Assembly: GCA_003640385.1 (NCBI GenBank)
Contig: RCAB01000028.1
Span: forward strand, 229,044-293,043
DNA length: 64,000 nt
Direction of reading: 5' to 3'
Source: Setaria digitata
Taxonomy: Eukaryota; Nematoda; Chromadorea; Rhabditida; Setariidae
Shown here: positions 30,247-43,600 of the stretch, piece by piece
How positions within the stretch are numbered: the stretch's first letter is position 1
Layout of the letters: each line of letters opens with the position of its first letter
The notes under the pieces: model-generated
Databases searched by the model: none
Told to the model about the DNA's origin: nothing
The model's input: the letters and a program-made list of their open reading frames with translations, nothing else
Made by a program: the position numbers and the translations under genes

Positions 30247-31585
30247 TTTCTCCTTGAAGCTCTATTGTGACGCTGAAAGCAGACTCTAAGTTATGCACAA
30301 AAGTTGGTCATGAAAATGAGGTGAAAGCTGAAGTGACCTCAATACTGCATCACAGATAAGTACTCGAGATCATTACTAATAATACTGTTACTTATTTTCC
30401 TCCAAGTTTCCTGATACAGTACTCTTGATTTCAGCTTCTTTTGACGAGAACGAGAAGTACGACAGCTCTGAGTGGCCAAAAGTAAAGCTTAAATACGTAG
30501 CAGCATGCTTTCTTCACGTTCCTATTTTAATGAGCACAGATATGAGTGATAAACTTCCAATCTAAGTATTGAGATAAGCTTGCAATCGAGAGGAATGTTC
30601 TCGTCTACTCCACCAAGTTGCTTATGAACAAAATGGAACCAACTTAAAGATGATGAGAGTTGTTTGGGAAAGCTGAAGCTCTTATGAACGGGAGTTTTTG
30701 TTAGGAGGAGATGAGAGCAGGGTGTCTGTCTGTTGGTTATATATATTACATATGTGTGTGTATGTTTATGTGTGAGATCTTGAACTCCTGAAGACGATGC
30801 GAAAGGTTTGTTGCCTGAGGGCACAAAACACAGCTGCTGCTTCAGCTTAAGCTTATCAGAACTGCCCTCTCCTCGTTCTCTCTTCACAGTCTTCCTCATT
30901 TGTTTGTTAGCACCACTGATAACAATTTTAACATTTCATGTTAAAATAGCGATAAAAAAAAGATTATTGTTATGTGGGTGCTCTTCAGGAAATCACTGAA
31001 AACACTTTCAAACAACAGCTACTACTAAGTACTCTTCAAATATCCATCTGCTGTAGGAAGCCGTTGCTTTTTACTTTGCTCACATTCGAAATGATTTGAA
31101 ACTTTCAGATGCTACTGATGCAAACAAACACTGCTGTTGATGATGATGATGGTACTACTCTGAACATCGGAATATTCACATCTTCTCTCTGCCGACTTAC
31201 TTCTACTTCTGCTTGATTATCCAGAATGCTAATTTTACTTAATTATCCGGAATGCTAATTTCTAGCAGCTAAACAGAGAAATGTATGTGTATGTAAAAAG
31301 CAATCAATCTTCAGGTTCAGTGCAGAAAACTGGAATAATGCAATGTATAACGCCTCATAATTTTAGTAATTATGTGTGAAATAACTTCCTGGTGTATTTA
31401 ATAATTTTAAATTATCTCGTTGTATTCATTAATAGGTCGCCTAAAAATAATTAATTCTAATTAATTTGGGCTATTTTTTTTTACACTCACAATTTTTTTT
31501 ATTGACTGTATGATTTATTGGAACTGCTCTAACTATCCATCGTTTATACATATCATCGTGGGTGTGTTTGTGTATAAAACTTCAG
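30247..31585. other. Upstream region of troponin T
   Basis: Expected to hold the muscle promoter and 5' UTR of the minus-strand troponin T gene. It contains a short TATATA/TGTGTG stretch near 30738-30772 and an eight-fold GAT/TGA-type run near 31138-31153. No gene seen. Confidence 0.35.
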
Positions 31586-31700
31586 GCCAGCTGTTCCACC
31601 TCAAGTTACACTCTCTGGTGCCGAAGGATTCATTATTACCTGTGAAAAAGCTAAAGGATGGATGGAGGAAAACAAGAAACTGGGCAGCTTTCAATTTTAA
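31586..31700 (+). other. Orphan 3'-terminal exon (relic or unfinished gene)
   Basis: After CTTCAG (31580-31585) an open frame of 37 codons reads PAVPPQVTLSGAEGF then IITCEKAKGWMEENKKLG and ends FQF-TAA at 31698-31700. The composition is protein-like and far from random for this AT content. I found no upstream exon and do not recognise the family. It may be a fragment left by a duplication. Confidence 0.35.
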
Positions 31701-32703
31701 TACTTATTAATAGAAACAAAAGTTCACAACCTCCTTAAAAGTTTCTAAATATTTCCAACTGATCATTTGTATATTTAAAAGTTGTGAAGTTGGATTCATC
31801 CTGGAAACATTCTAATCAGCATGATTGCTAGTCATTTCTCTCAAGCTTCTGCATCAGTTCAACAGATTCCATCGCTTATCTGAGTATGTTTTGATTGCTA
31901 AACATTTTGTATTTTCCATTTCTGACTGCCAGACAGTTTATATAATTGCAAATTGCGATTCTTTTTAGTTTTTTTCCCCTAAATATCAGAAGCGATTCAC
32001 TCAAATCATCACAAGAAGAAATTTTTCGAATTGTAGAACTTTCTATGACTACTGAATCCATACATTTACATTTCATTTGCTCACTCTACAGAAAAATCAG
32101 TACGATAAGATAATTAAAATGCAAATTTGAAATCTGAAACAAAATCTCATCATATAGCCTTCGATGAATATGATATAATCAACCTGTGACATATGAAGGA
32201 GTTTAGTTCCATGAAGATCTGAGACAGTTTTAAAATATCATCATTGCACCAATAATTATCTTATCCAAACTTCTCGAAGATTCAAAGTTTCAAAGAAATT
32301 TCATACCATCAAAATAAATAATATAATGCTTCTAGAGATTATTCACTACTACTCATTTCCTTCACATGGCGAAAGAAACATTTTAAAAATTGATCGAAGT
32401 CTGAAGTCATTCAGAACTATTGATTACTACTGACAAATTCTATACTTCTTTAATTTCTTTTTTTTTTTTCTAAATAAGTTGATTTTGTTGAACATTGAAT
32501 GACTTATGCTCAAATCGTGAATTGAAATGTAAATAATGCTGAGAATTTACTTTTTAAATTCCACGAAATCTTTTGCTTGCAATGAATTGCTGCAGTATTA
32601 TTTTGAAATAATACAAAGAAAAAACAAGTCTTAAGCTCGTGTGGACTCTAGAAAGGAAAAATTTTTAATTCAAATGAAGGAAGGAATGAGAAATTTTCAA
32701 GTA
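31701..32703. other. Intergenic
   Basis: AT-rich sequence downstream of the UDP-glycosyltransferase pseudogene. I see no gene, RNA or repeat. Confidence 0.4.
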
Positions 32704-35700
32704 TTAACATTTTGTAGCAAAATATTCGTTGAATTTCGGTTTATTTGAAATTCCACTTCTCAGTGCTTGCTTTTTTCCCCTCTCAACAACAAAAAAAGAT
32801 CCAGCAAGAATTTTGAAAACTGAAACTGAATGAAGCAAAGAGAAAATGTATAGTACCATAGCTGTGAATATATAAATAATAAACAGTACAGAAGGCGCTA
32901 TTACCAATAAGACATCTACTAGAAAATACTGGAAAATATTGAGTCTAGTGCCAAAAAGATTTAAAGTTATCAGTTGGGCTGTGTTTTATAACAAATTCAA
33001 CATTTCGAACAAGTCGTTCTTTAGCTGACATCGGCTTCTGTCTCATCATTTGAGCCAATTTTTGTGCGCTTTTTCGATAACTGGAAGGAACCATAAATAA
33101 CTATCAGTTATGACTTTAAAAAATTTTGACTATTTATACTTCCGTTAATGATGCCTAAAACCCACAGTTGCATGAAACTCTAATTTGACTCTCCCATAAA
33201 TTGAATGATAATTTTAAATACTGATAAGTAAATATAAAATGATCAATCTGTCTTCATAGATAATAGCCCTGACTGCAGAAACTAGACCATCTGTTGTAAG
33301 ATTTTCCTTACTCAGAACGATAGCAACATTCCTATTCTTTGCTGTCATGGCATTTCTAAATTGATCAGCAAACAATGGCATGCAAATGAGTGGTACTTCA
33401 GCATTAACACTTTCTATGAGACTGTTTAGACCACAGTGTGATATGAATGTCAAAAGTTTACGGTGATCTGTAACATTAATATTAGTGCTTCCAAAACAGC
33501 AATTCTGCTATGAAAATTTTAATTAATGGTACCTCTAGAAGATGAGTGAAAACAGAAACTTTTTTTTTTAGTAATGGAAACTTACTGAGAAGATCGTTTT
33601 GTGGTAACCATTTCCTTTACCAATATTAGAAGAATTTGCAATTCCTTTTTCTTCTCCTTCTCCTTCATTTTCGAACTTCCATAAGAAAGTGATCTTCAAC
33701 AAGAACTCACCTTTCTTTCCAGTATCAAGTACTTCACCAGTTAGTACTTTTTGATCCCTATCAAGTACCTTGTTTTTTGAAGATAACTTTAAGATGACTA
33801 AAATTTATCGAATTGCATCTAAACTATATTATTAAAACGAGTAAAATAGACTAGCTTTAAGTGTAGTTTCTGATAAAGAGAACCTTAGGTAACTGGCAGA
33901 AAGCATCTTCAAATATCTTCCTGTTCTCAACACTCATTCCCTCACTTTTCACCAACGAACCGAATGACACCAGAACAACTCCACCTTCAGAATGCTCCAC
34001 AGTGCTTCTATAATCCTAAACCAAATCCACTAAAATCGATTCTGCGACCTTACACGTATAGTACATACCTGATTAAGTGCCTTAACTTCCGGAATACCTA
34101 TTCGACCGATAAATATAATTTTACGATTGATCAAACGAGGGAAATCCAACAGTTCGTCGCTGTTGACAAGGAAGAGCGAACTTTCTCTCACTGCATCCTT
34201 AAACAGTTTTGTTGTTAGTTCCACTCATCGATATTAATGTTAGTTACGATTGCTTCTTACTATTTGCAGAACTGCTCAAAACATTAGCATTTTGAATATG
34301 AACAGAATAGATGGGACTTTTTCGGGCAGAAAAAGAGAGTCAAAATCCTTCCAGGACTAACTTCTAGTGACCTTATCCTTTGCAACTTCCATCACGACAT
34401 CTTAATCAGTGAATGATGCTAAGCAAAAGTTGTCATTTGTAGGAACATACAATAAAATTGAATTTGATGGGTAAATAATACTGAAGACTTTGTGCTGCTG
34501 GCTCCGAAACAAACTTTGTTAAGTAGGAAGTTATCGTATACAGGATAACGTTTGTCAGCCTATCAATGTAATTCATTTTATCCATATTGGAAGAGAAACA
34601 AGCTGAAATAAAAGGTATATCTAATGGAGAGGTTATTAACCATTTCTGTGAGAAGCTTTTCAGTAAATAATACTAATTAGAAAGGACAAAATTGTCAATA
34701 AAAAAGTAACGAACCGGGGACATAACTTGGATTAGAGCTTACATCGGATGCATCCGTGACTACTTCTATTAAATTAGTTGCTGTTGCTGTAATATGGTTA
34801 GTTGAGACCAATCTTCTTGAAAATAGCATATCCACAGAAACTGATATGTTCGGTGATACCCAAATCGTGCTCTTCCACCTGTAGCCACTGCATCAGCTTA
34901 TCATCTTCCAGTTGCACTGAACAATACCTTCACTTTATTTAGCAGGTACAAATTAAGTTCAAAAAGTCAGCCATAATTGGGAAATATAGTTCACCTGAAT
35001 AGAATAGGATATATATTAGCGGCTTGAACTAAAAACTTGCTGAAATTACAAAAACGATTCAAATTCATCAAAACTTACTTTGGCATATTCCTTTTGTGAA
35101 TCTGTCAGTGGTCGGTATAGCTGCAAAATAAAAATACAGAATATTCCGATAAAAATACATATCTAATCGAAATACATTACAGATAAGAAGTATTCTAGAC
35201 AATGTTAAAAGCTTAGAATTCCACTTAAGACAAGTGTAATATTTGGCAGGCATGCATGGAACTGTATCATTATCAGCAATTCTAAATTTTTAATATAATT
35301 GCATTTAGCTGATAATGTAATGGAGAAATAAAATACCCTGTAGACTTGTGAAAAACTGTCGTCTTTCTTCTTCCATATGTTTCTCGCTGAATTTTTATCG
35401 AAGTAGTGATTAACTGATAATCTTTTACGAATGATTGTCGCCAATTTAGAACCATTACTGGATACATCTGCATTTAGATCTGGGATCAAAATTGTCTGCA
35501 AAATTAAGAAAGCATTGTTATTTAGTTTTGGTACAGTATAACCAAGGATAGCTTCTAGGATTCCTTTCAAATTTCGAATTACATTAAAAAATTGAAACGA
35601 TTAAAATCTGTTTTCTTATACACGAATTTCAAAGTTCTTTCTAAAAAATCACAGCTTTGTGATAATTTTTTCTTTTAAATGACATACTACATTATGTCCA

Positions 35701-35838
35701 GCTTCAACCAGAATATCTGCTAATTTCCTCATGAAATTGACATGGCTATCTATGCCCAAGTCATGGTGAGAATAACAATATTTTATAGGCAAAGATGGAA
35801 TCAAACAATAACAGAAATGAGGTAACATAAACGAACAT
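32704..35838 (-). pseudogene. UDP-glycosyltransferase (UGT) pseudogene
   Basis: Recognisable exons: 35688-35838, 35337-35495, 35079-35120, 34715-34916, 34489-34602, 34362-34400, 34069-34223, 33884-34015, 33586-33693, 33222-33467, 32704-33080. Family marks: signal peptide with AYKILLFSP, DSHVNFMRKLADILVEAGHN, ITEHISFCGYAIFKKIG, VNSDELLDFPR, VVLVSFGSLV, WLPQNDLL, the UGT signature TFISHCGLNSLIESV with PLFADQFRNA, and a C-terminal membrane helix (VIAPSVLFIIYIF) with a Lys/Arg tail. Such enzymes attach sugars to small lipophilic compounds in the ER lumen. At least four frame breaks separate conserved motifs: after LLFSP, after FKKIGLN, before WLPQNDLL, and between HSPTDN and LFGTRLNIFQYF. The donor after IIYED appears changed from GT to AT. 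I therefore call it a decayed copy rather than an active gene. Confidence 0.85.
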
Positions 35839-37619
35839 CTGGAATGCATCATATTGATATTGGAAATACATCACATTTACATTAGAAACAGTGAATATGT
35901 CAACGGTTTGAAGACTTACAAGACCTATGTAACTTTGTGATTGGAACGATTAAAGTAGACTGATGAGGAATATTCAAATAGATTAATCCTGGAAAAAGAA
36001 GTGTTCTTTTGTAATTCCTCATTAACGGTAGATATCAGAGAATATCTTAGTTTGGCAAAATATTACTAAATAATATGCAACAGAACAGGACTTGGACAGA
36101 TCACCGTTAGGTAAAAACAAAAAAAAAAAAAAAAAAAAAGATAATAAAAAGCATTCTCGAGAATTCGAGAGAAATGAAATGTTAATTGGTCAGGATTAAG
36201 TTGTTCAATGTTGTCTAATTAGTGATTCAATAAAATATAATGATTTAATAGATAACAAACGGATGATGGTGACCTTTATGAAGGTTAATTATCTTTGAAT
36301 AACCTTCACAAAAGAAGCCATTAGATTAACAACGAATTATTATTTATTTATTAATAAAATATTAATAAGTTAAAGATGTTCATGGCATAGTTAATTTCCC
36401 TTCTTCGAGGGTGTTTCAGGACCAGTTTTGAAATATTATCACTCAATATTCTGCATATTAGATTCTCTTGTTATCTAATTGCCTAATTAAAGACTACATC
36501 CTAGCACAGTAGCATGCTTCGTTTACAATATTTTTCCTTTATGATATTTTAGACGACAGTTCATCATCTTTTCTGGATTTTGTTGCCCTACCCATCTGAG
36601 CTCCAGGAGAAGACTGAACTTTCTTTTTACAAAGACTACAAATTTTCTTAGTAACACCCAAATCTTTATTACTAAGCAGAAGCTAACTATATTTTGAACT
36701 GAAGAGATTCATATTCCGGCCTAGCTAATCTTACTATATTTAAGAACTTACTTAAAAAAAAAAAGTCAATTATAATACAAACAAACAAATGAGCACGTTT
36801 GATAAGAGTGATAGTATCGAGAAACACGACGAGACAGTTAGTCTTTACTCTTTCCTAATTAAAAAATTTCATTACAAAGCAGAGCGTTGTAATGGAAGCA
36901 TACAAATGAACAATTTAAACATTCTGCCAAGTTCCAATTATCCTTCTGAATAATTATTTTGATTAAAATTTCACATCCCAAAGATAACAATGATTGTTAA
37001 CTTGCAGCTGATAACAGCATTTTCATTTCTTACATTTTCTTACATCTCACATATTTCTCGATCCAAGAAATGCCTAATTAATTCAAACAATTCTTCCATT
37101 AATTTAGACCTCTTCGTTGACGTCGCCAGGTGACCTTTTCTCATTCATCAGAAAGTGTAGCTTCAATATTTCCAATGAAGATTCTGAAACACAGCTATCC
37201 ACTAGCACTGTATTATTCGAGAATACCAAACTGATTCGATGGAACACTTTTCTGTTCAAAGTCATAAAACAGCTTATGACATTCATAATCAAACTTAATT
37301 AACGAAGGCTTAACGAATAGACTCGAAATTTGAGGAAGTCTCTTCAATAGAATCGAAATTCAACGAATACCTTTCGTTGGAGTTGAAGTTCAGCGAATGC
37401 CTTCTCTATAAACTCGAAGCTCGAGGTCAATATTTTAACCCTTCACCTTTCACTCTTTCTCCGATCGATACTGAAGTGAATGAATTTACGAAATATGCAA
37501 ATTTTACCTTGCTGAGGTGTATATTTGATTTGACACAACATATAAACACTTTTTGAGCAGCCATTGTTCGCTAGTCGCTTGCAGAGCTCCTAGACCTAGA
37601 CAGTGCTTCTTCTCAGCGG
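35839..37619. other. Intergenic, divergent flanks
   Basis: Lies between the start of the UGT pseudogene (-) and the start of the cysteine-rich gene (+). It has an A-run at 36118-36139 and many small imperfect AT repeats. No gene seen. Confidence 0.4.
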
Positions 37620-37625
37620 TTTCAG
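37620..37625 (+). promoter_or_regulatory. Candidate trans-splice acceptor (TTTCAG)
   Basis: TTTCAG directly abuts the ATG of a signal peptide (MYIGLLVLLLQYG), so the leader would be joined to the start codon itself. A 5' UTR intron is the alternative. Confidence 0.4.
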
Positions 37626-40600
37626 ATGTATATTGGCCTTCTAGTGCTTCTCCTGCAATATGGTACTGCTTAAATTGCTAACCGTAAATTCTTTCCCCAA
37701 CTTCTATTAATAGATGAATTTAGTCCGTACCATGTGCTGTGATGAGTGGGAATTCGGGAAAACTTTTCCAGTAAATCTTTTCAGGAATTTCAGTTTTCAG
37801 GCTTCAGACCTGACATTTCTGACTATGAATGCCAAATTATGCGTATTAAGCATAAGAGATAGAAAGGAGGAAAAGCAATTCTGTTGCACTTCCTTCACTT
37901 TTCAACCTCACTTCTCCACGCATTTTGTTTCATTTTTGCTGATTCCACAAAAATCAATTTTTGTAACTTTTTGATATCTCAAATTGTTAGAACAATAAGC
38001 ATTTCAAACTGCTAGAACAATAAGCTTTTTACAGGAAGCAAACATTATTAACTGTTCTTTTTCGCTTCAAAAGAGTACCCCGTACCTGAAATAAGCCATG
38101 TCACGCAGATTCTAGCTTCTTTTTCTGCCCTCTACATTTGCTTATTATGAAAAATTGGAAATTATCCATTAAACATCCAAACATTCTCTATGAACTTTTA
38201 ATTAATTTCAAATCGCTACTGTTTCAGGTTTTGTTGCTTCTCAACAAAATGTTGTCTGTGGAGAGGAGGTACGTATTAGCTGAAAATTTACATTCTTTTG
38301 ATAAGACATCAGATAGATGTGAGGTGGAGATTCTTTTTCCTGTGATAATCAGTATCAGTCCAGGATCTCTAGTCATAATGATTGTATCGTAATGGCTCAC
38401 TATCCTTTTCACTTCTGATTGTCAACTGAAAATGATATTATCAGTGAGTTTGCTTTTGAGATCGGGTGATTCGTTTTAAATTGTGTAAATGCAACATAAT
38501 TAAATTTCATTCTTTTTTGGAAAGAATGCGATATTCTGTTGGTGGGCTATAGATATTATCAGTGTATCATCAACTCCCGAAATCTATAACAATGGCAAAT
38601 CAGCTATGATTGAAAATAATATTAGAAAAGTATGCGATCAAATAACTGATAGCCACTACGGAATTTCATATGTGGATGTTTCGTATGCATTATTGCCTCA
38701 GTAAGTTTTAATACTATGATATTCTAGCTAGATTGTGCCATAAAGAAAAGAAACTAATTAGTTAGGTTTAAGTGTCATATTCCAACTAAAATTCTCCTAT
38801 TGATACTGCTGATCACCACCGCTCGTTATCTTTTCTACAGAACTTGAAATCTGATCCAATCAGTCCAAATGTTGCATTATACTTACTATCATCTGCTATC
38901 ATCTTTAGCAAATTGCGATACGTTGGTACTGAATTGCTAAAAAACACTTTCGCCGAGGTGTCTTATTATTGTTGTAAAAAATGCAAGAAATATAAGGTAC
39001 GTAAAACAGAGTGCTTGTTGTAGTAACACTTTATCAGGAACATAATGATAAGTTTATCAAACATGATAATGCCTACTTTGCATTCCTATATAAAAAGGAA
39101 TGCAAAAGGTCAGAGGTGAATGAGTAGATTTCAGCGATTCGAATGTATCAAACGGATATATTTCAATTATAATACCGTTAGGTAAAATGATTTGGATAAA
39201 ATGCTATAGTTCGAGTTTGAAAATCAGAAAACAAAGTCGCATTCGATAATAACATTATCAAGCTATTAATCTTAGCTGCAACTTTTGATCTTTTATCAAT
39301 TATCTAAAAATGCCATTTTTATCATTCTTTTTTTAATGAATAAACTGCAAAACTCTACGAACTGCATACTCAAGTACTCGCAGTTTACCAGAAAATATCG
39401 TTTAAATTTAGAAATCAATAATTCTCTTCCTTATTTTGTTAATTTGCTTCATTAATTTATTTTGCTTCTGCATTTCTTCCTAGAAATACTAAAAAACTAA
39501 ATAGTTTCATGCAGGAACTTTCTAAGCAAAAAATAATCGAAGATTTGTTGGATCATTACTATGAGAAACGACTGGAGCCTTTACGTGATACTGATCAATA
39601 TTGTTTTAATGTCAATGGTGATATCGAGGTATGATAATATGATATCAGTACTAAAATTATCACCTTATTGTTACAAATCTCTTCATAGTTTGCAACACTT
39701 TCACTGAAAGAAATAATTTACTCAAGAATTCTCTTTTCATCTGTTCGTAATTGTAACTATCGAAGTTCAGTTGTTGAACCTGCTTGCGGATTCTCTTTAT
39801 TATTAGAATCTCTAATCGATTCTTTCTACCCATGAAGAATATTTCAGAAAAATATCGTAGATGACTCACCATGTATACTTTTGCTTAACTCGTTCAGTTC
39901 GATGAAAATCTACACTGGTCCTATGCTGTGGAACAAGATTGATACAGCCAGTCCAGTTATCAACGAAACTGATGTCAGCTGCAGATTTGTTTCGTAATGC
40001 ACTAGTATGGAGAAGAATCAGAAGCACTTTTGTCCATTAGTTATCCAGAAAATTGATGATCAGCTTAGATTCTCTGATTTCTATGTATCGACAGCTTCAG
40101 GCAAAAGAAACCAGCATAATTCGGTTCGAATTAATGACAAGCTCGTGAAGTTACAGTGCTATCAAATCAGAGTGGAAGACTTCCGGCCTGAAATGACGTG
40201 AAGCAGAATTTATTTCAGACAACTATAGTGGATTTATTTCGAAGTGGTAGAGGCTGTAACGAGAGTACTTCATGGAGAATTGAAGATGAGATGTGCTGGC
40301 GAATGGTATCGGATAGGGAATATTTCGTACTGTGTTGTTGCTGGACAAATCCCTTCAACTGCTCATATGCGCCAAATATGAGAGAACTCACTGAGAGGCG
40401 GAAAAAACTCTGGCCAAAATTCATCAAAAGTCAGAATGTGAAGAATGTGTACGAAATGAAGTCAAAGAATGCTGCGAGAAGAGACGCCTGGTCATATCAT
40501 GATTTCATTTACAGCTTACCTTACAGTAATACTTTCCTCTCTTATTATCTGATCAAATTCAGTCAGTAGAATTCGGCCAAGGAACTTGGCGCATTTCTCT

Positions 40601-43600
40601 TTTCAAATTCTTTTCAGAATCGATTGAAACAGGAGTAGCAGAAGAGGTGTTTGAACCACGCTATTACTGTGCTAGAGTTGCATTCTCGGCAACAAGTCTC
40701 GAGAATTTGAATTTTTCTATGAATGACTGGACCATAAGTATAGTCGCTGACTTACCTTCGCGTTACCGATTCTGTTTATTAAGGACTACTGTCTTCTTTA
40801 AAAATAATGAATTAACAAAGTTAGTGTGCTTATGGAAGTATGTATAGTTTCAAACTTTTCCGAATTGAAGATTGATAGGAAGAAAGAAAACAAAATTCAA
40901 TAATGAACAGTTTAGATTAGATTAATCTAGCTGAATGGACAAATAATAACTTATCCTGTTTTGATCAAATAATTTAATCATTGTAACAGACAAGTAAAAA
41001 TTATGGGTAGTTTGAACTTATGCTTTTCAAGAGTTATATACAGGGCAACAAGACATTTTCTAGGAATCAGTGATAACTTTATCTAAAACATTGAAATTAT
41101 TTTCTTAAATAATTCTTCCAAACATGCACTCGTGTTAACTTACTGAAGAATCCACGGTAAATAAAAATATGCCAAGTATGCTTTGCTTTGAGTACTCTCT
41201 TAAAATTTCAAATTCATTTCAAGTAATTTCTTAAAAATAAAATGTCATCTCGAAGTGATACAAAATGACGAATAGGTAAAGCACAGATAACGTAACCTTA
41301 ATATTTCAGGCTAGCTTATAAAAACGAATATTTGAAATATAATCCAATTCTAGCTCTAGACTAAAATCGATCTGTCCATCTCTCAATAGCACCTGGAAAG
41401 CTGCATTAAAATCACTGAATCATTAATTTGAAATAATACAGCTGCAGCTTCCTACTGCTACAAAACTTCATAAAGCAAAGGATGCATGATAAAATAATTA
41501 TTTATTTTAAGCTTCCGTAATACACCATTTATATTAATCACTCAACTCCTCCAATTATAACACTGTAGTATTAATAATTTATTCAAACTCCTACTACTCA
41601 ATTGCTCAACTACAATCTCAGTGTTCGAGAAGTTAGCATTACTCATTAATTTGATAATATTTCAGTATTACGCATGAAGCTGAACCGGACGAGGAGGAGT
41701 TCTGTGAATTGTCGAAATGTCATTATACCGATCCAGGATGTTTAAATCAACTTTTGGTAGCAGAAACTGTTATGATCAGAATTGTTTGTTGTTGCACCGG
41801 TAATTTATGCATCGACAGGAAGAAACGACGTACGGGCAATGTAAATCCGGATATTATGTACAGGTAGGTATCCTTTTTCTTATTTATTTTTGATTTTCAT
41901 TAAATGTTAGTTTTATAAGAGTTATGTCTTATCCATTAACTGATTTTCAATGGTAGATGAGTAGTTTTAGTTATCAATGGACGCATTCCAGCAGCTCCAT
42001 TTTTTCAGGAAAATTAAGTCATGTACCAATAAAGTACTGGCATACCTGAGGTTTGGCTCATTAGCTCCTCAACAGTGTGTGCGAACCTTCGACCTTCGTT
42101 ATCAGCGAGAAAGTTACGTGCACAAGGAACACCAACTTGTCAGATATAAATATCACGAAATAAAGGATTACGATGCCAGGTTTTTGATCATTTCAAAAAA
42201 CGAGCTGGTAGAGGATCAGCTAGCTGAAATTAAAATTTTATTTTATTAATTCGAAAAAAACTTGAAATCTGAAATTATACATAGAAATGAAACATATTTT
42301 TTTTACATTGACATATTCAAGAAGCGATATTTAGGAGACAGCTCTAATAATTCATTTCATGAATCAAATCTGCAAAGTTCTAGCATCTGCAACATTTATT
42401 CCAAACTTCATTAATTCTCATAATTTCGAAGATCTATATTGCTGCTTTCATTATTAATTGTTTTTTTTCCCTTACAATAGTTGATATTCAGAAAAGGTCT
42501 GAAGAATGTAAGTACATCTAATCTTCAGTAGCATAAGTTTCTTTCTCCCCAACATTATCTGATATTTTGGCAACCACTTCGCTTCAGAAACTTTAGAAAT
42601 TAAATTTTCAAATATTCAGTGAGATCTAATCAGTAATGCGGCTAGGAAAATGGTCTTTTTAATGGCCGTACCAGGTGTATAGAGTACCTAGTTTTTCTCT
42701 TGAGGTATTCAAAAAAAATATATTGAGCAGATTGAGCTGAATCACTTTAGAAAACAACGAGTCTTTTATTATTTGCAAACTTTCTGATCTTCATGTCGTC
42801 TTATTTCATTATGTTAAGAAAACTTTATTCATTCTATGATAAACTTTAACTTTTAAGAGCTACTAATTCTATTGCTGCAATGGTAAGACATATTTCTTTT
42901 CCAAAAAGATTAAAAATTCCTCAGTCGATAATTGACTTCAATCATCAAAATATTTCGGAATTCGATGTGTGTTACAATCACTTAGTTATGCTAGCATATT
43001 ATCAGCATTGAGCTATCAAATGAAGAAATAAACTGCATAGCGGAATGAATGATATATCGAACTGTTAACGATATTATCATATCAATCAATATCTGTTAAG
43101 CACGGGAAAATAATTCTCATACATAATCAGTGCTATCATTACAGAGATATGACTTGTGCTATTTATCAGGCACATATAATAACCGATCCGTACTGTAATT
43201 TGGGAAAAAATTTTGATGAGAGAAGGATTCCATTACAGTACTACAAATGCAGTTGCAATTCAACAATAAAAGGAGTAAGTTTATCGTTCACGTTAGTGAC
43301 GTACGTAGCGTCAGTTGGTAAGTGATGGACAGTTAGTTTAGAATTATTCCTGCTTGAAATGTGGCAAGTTGTCTTCGCTTCAGTGCAAATTAACAAAAGA
43401 AAATCTTGCATTTGTCAAATTGATAAATTTAAAACACTCTTTTTTTATTTTTATTTTTAGAAACCTTGTGATGATCAATTAACTTTTCAATCTCTTCAAA
43501 TTCCAAAAAGTTCAATTCGGCCATACTGCTACTTCACCAGCACTCACTATCCCCTCTATCTTTTTGGCAAAAAAATTCCAAGTAATTTGAATCAGAAAAT

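Noticed and set aside
33081..33232. AT-type (U12) intron in the UGT after IIYED
   Set aside because: The end is a normal CCAG and there is no U12 donor sequence; a mutated GT donor in an already broken gene is simpler.
39992..40006. 12-base intron around the TAA at 39995
   Set aside because: GTAATGCACTAG has splice-like ends but is far too short to be an intron, so the TAA is reported as an in-frame stop.
40198..40218. 21-base intron ending TTTATTTCAG
   Set aside because: Too short, and removing it leads into a stop; the open frame from 40198 fits better with a frame change.
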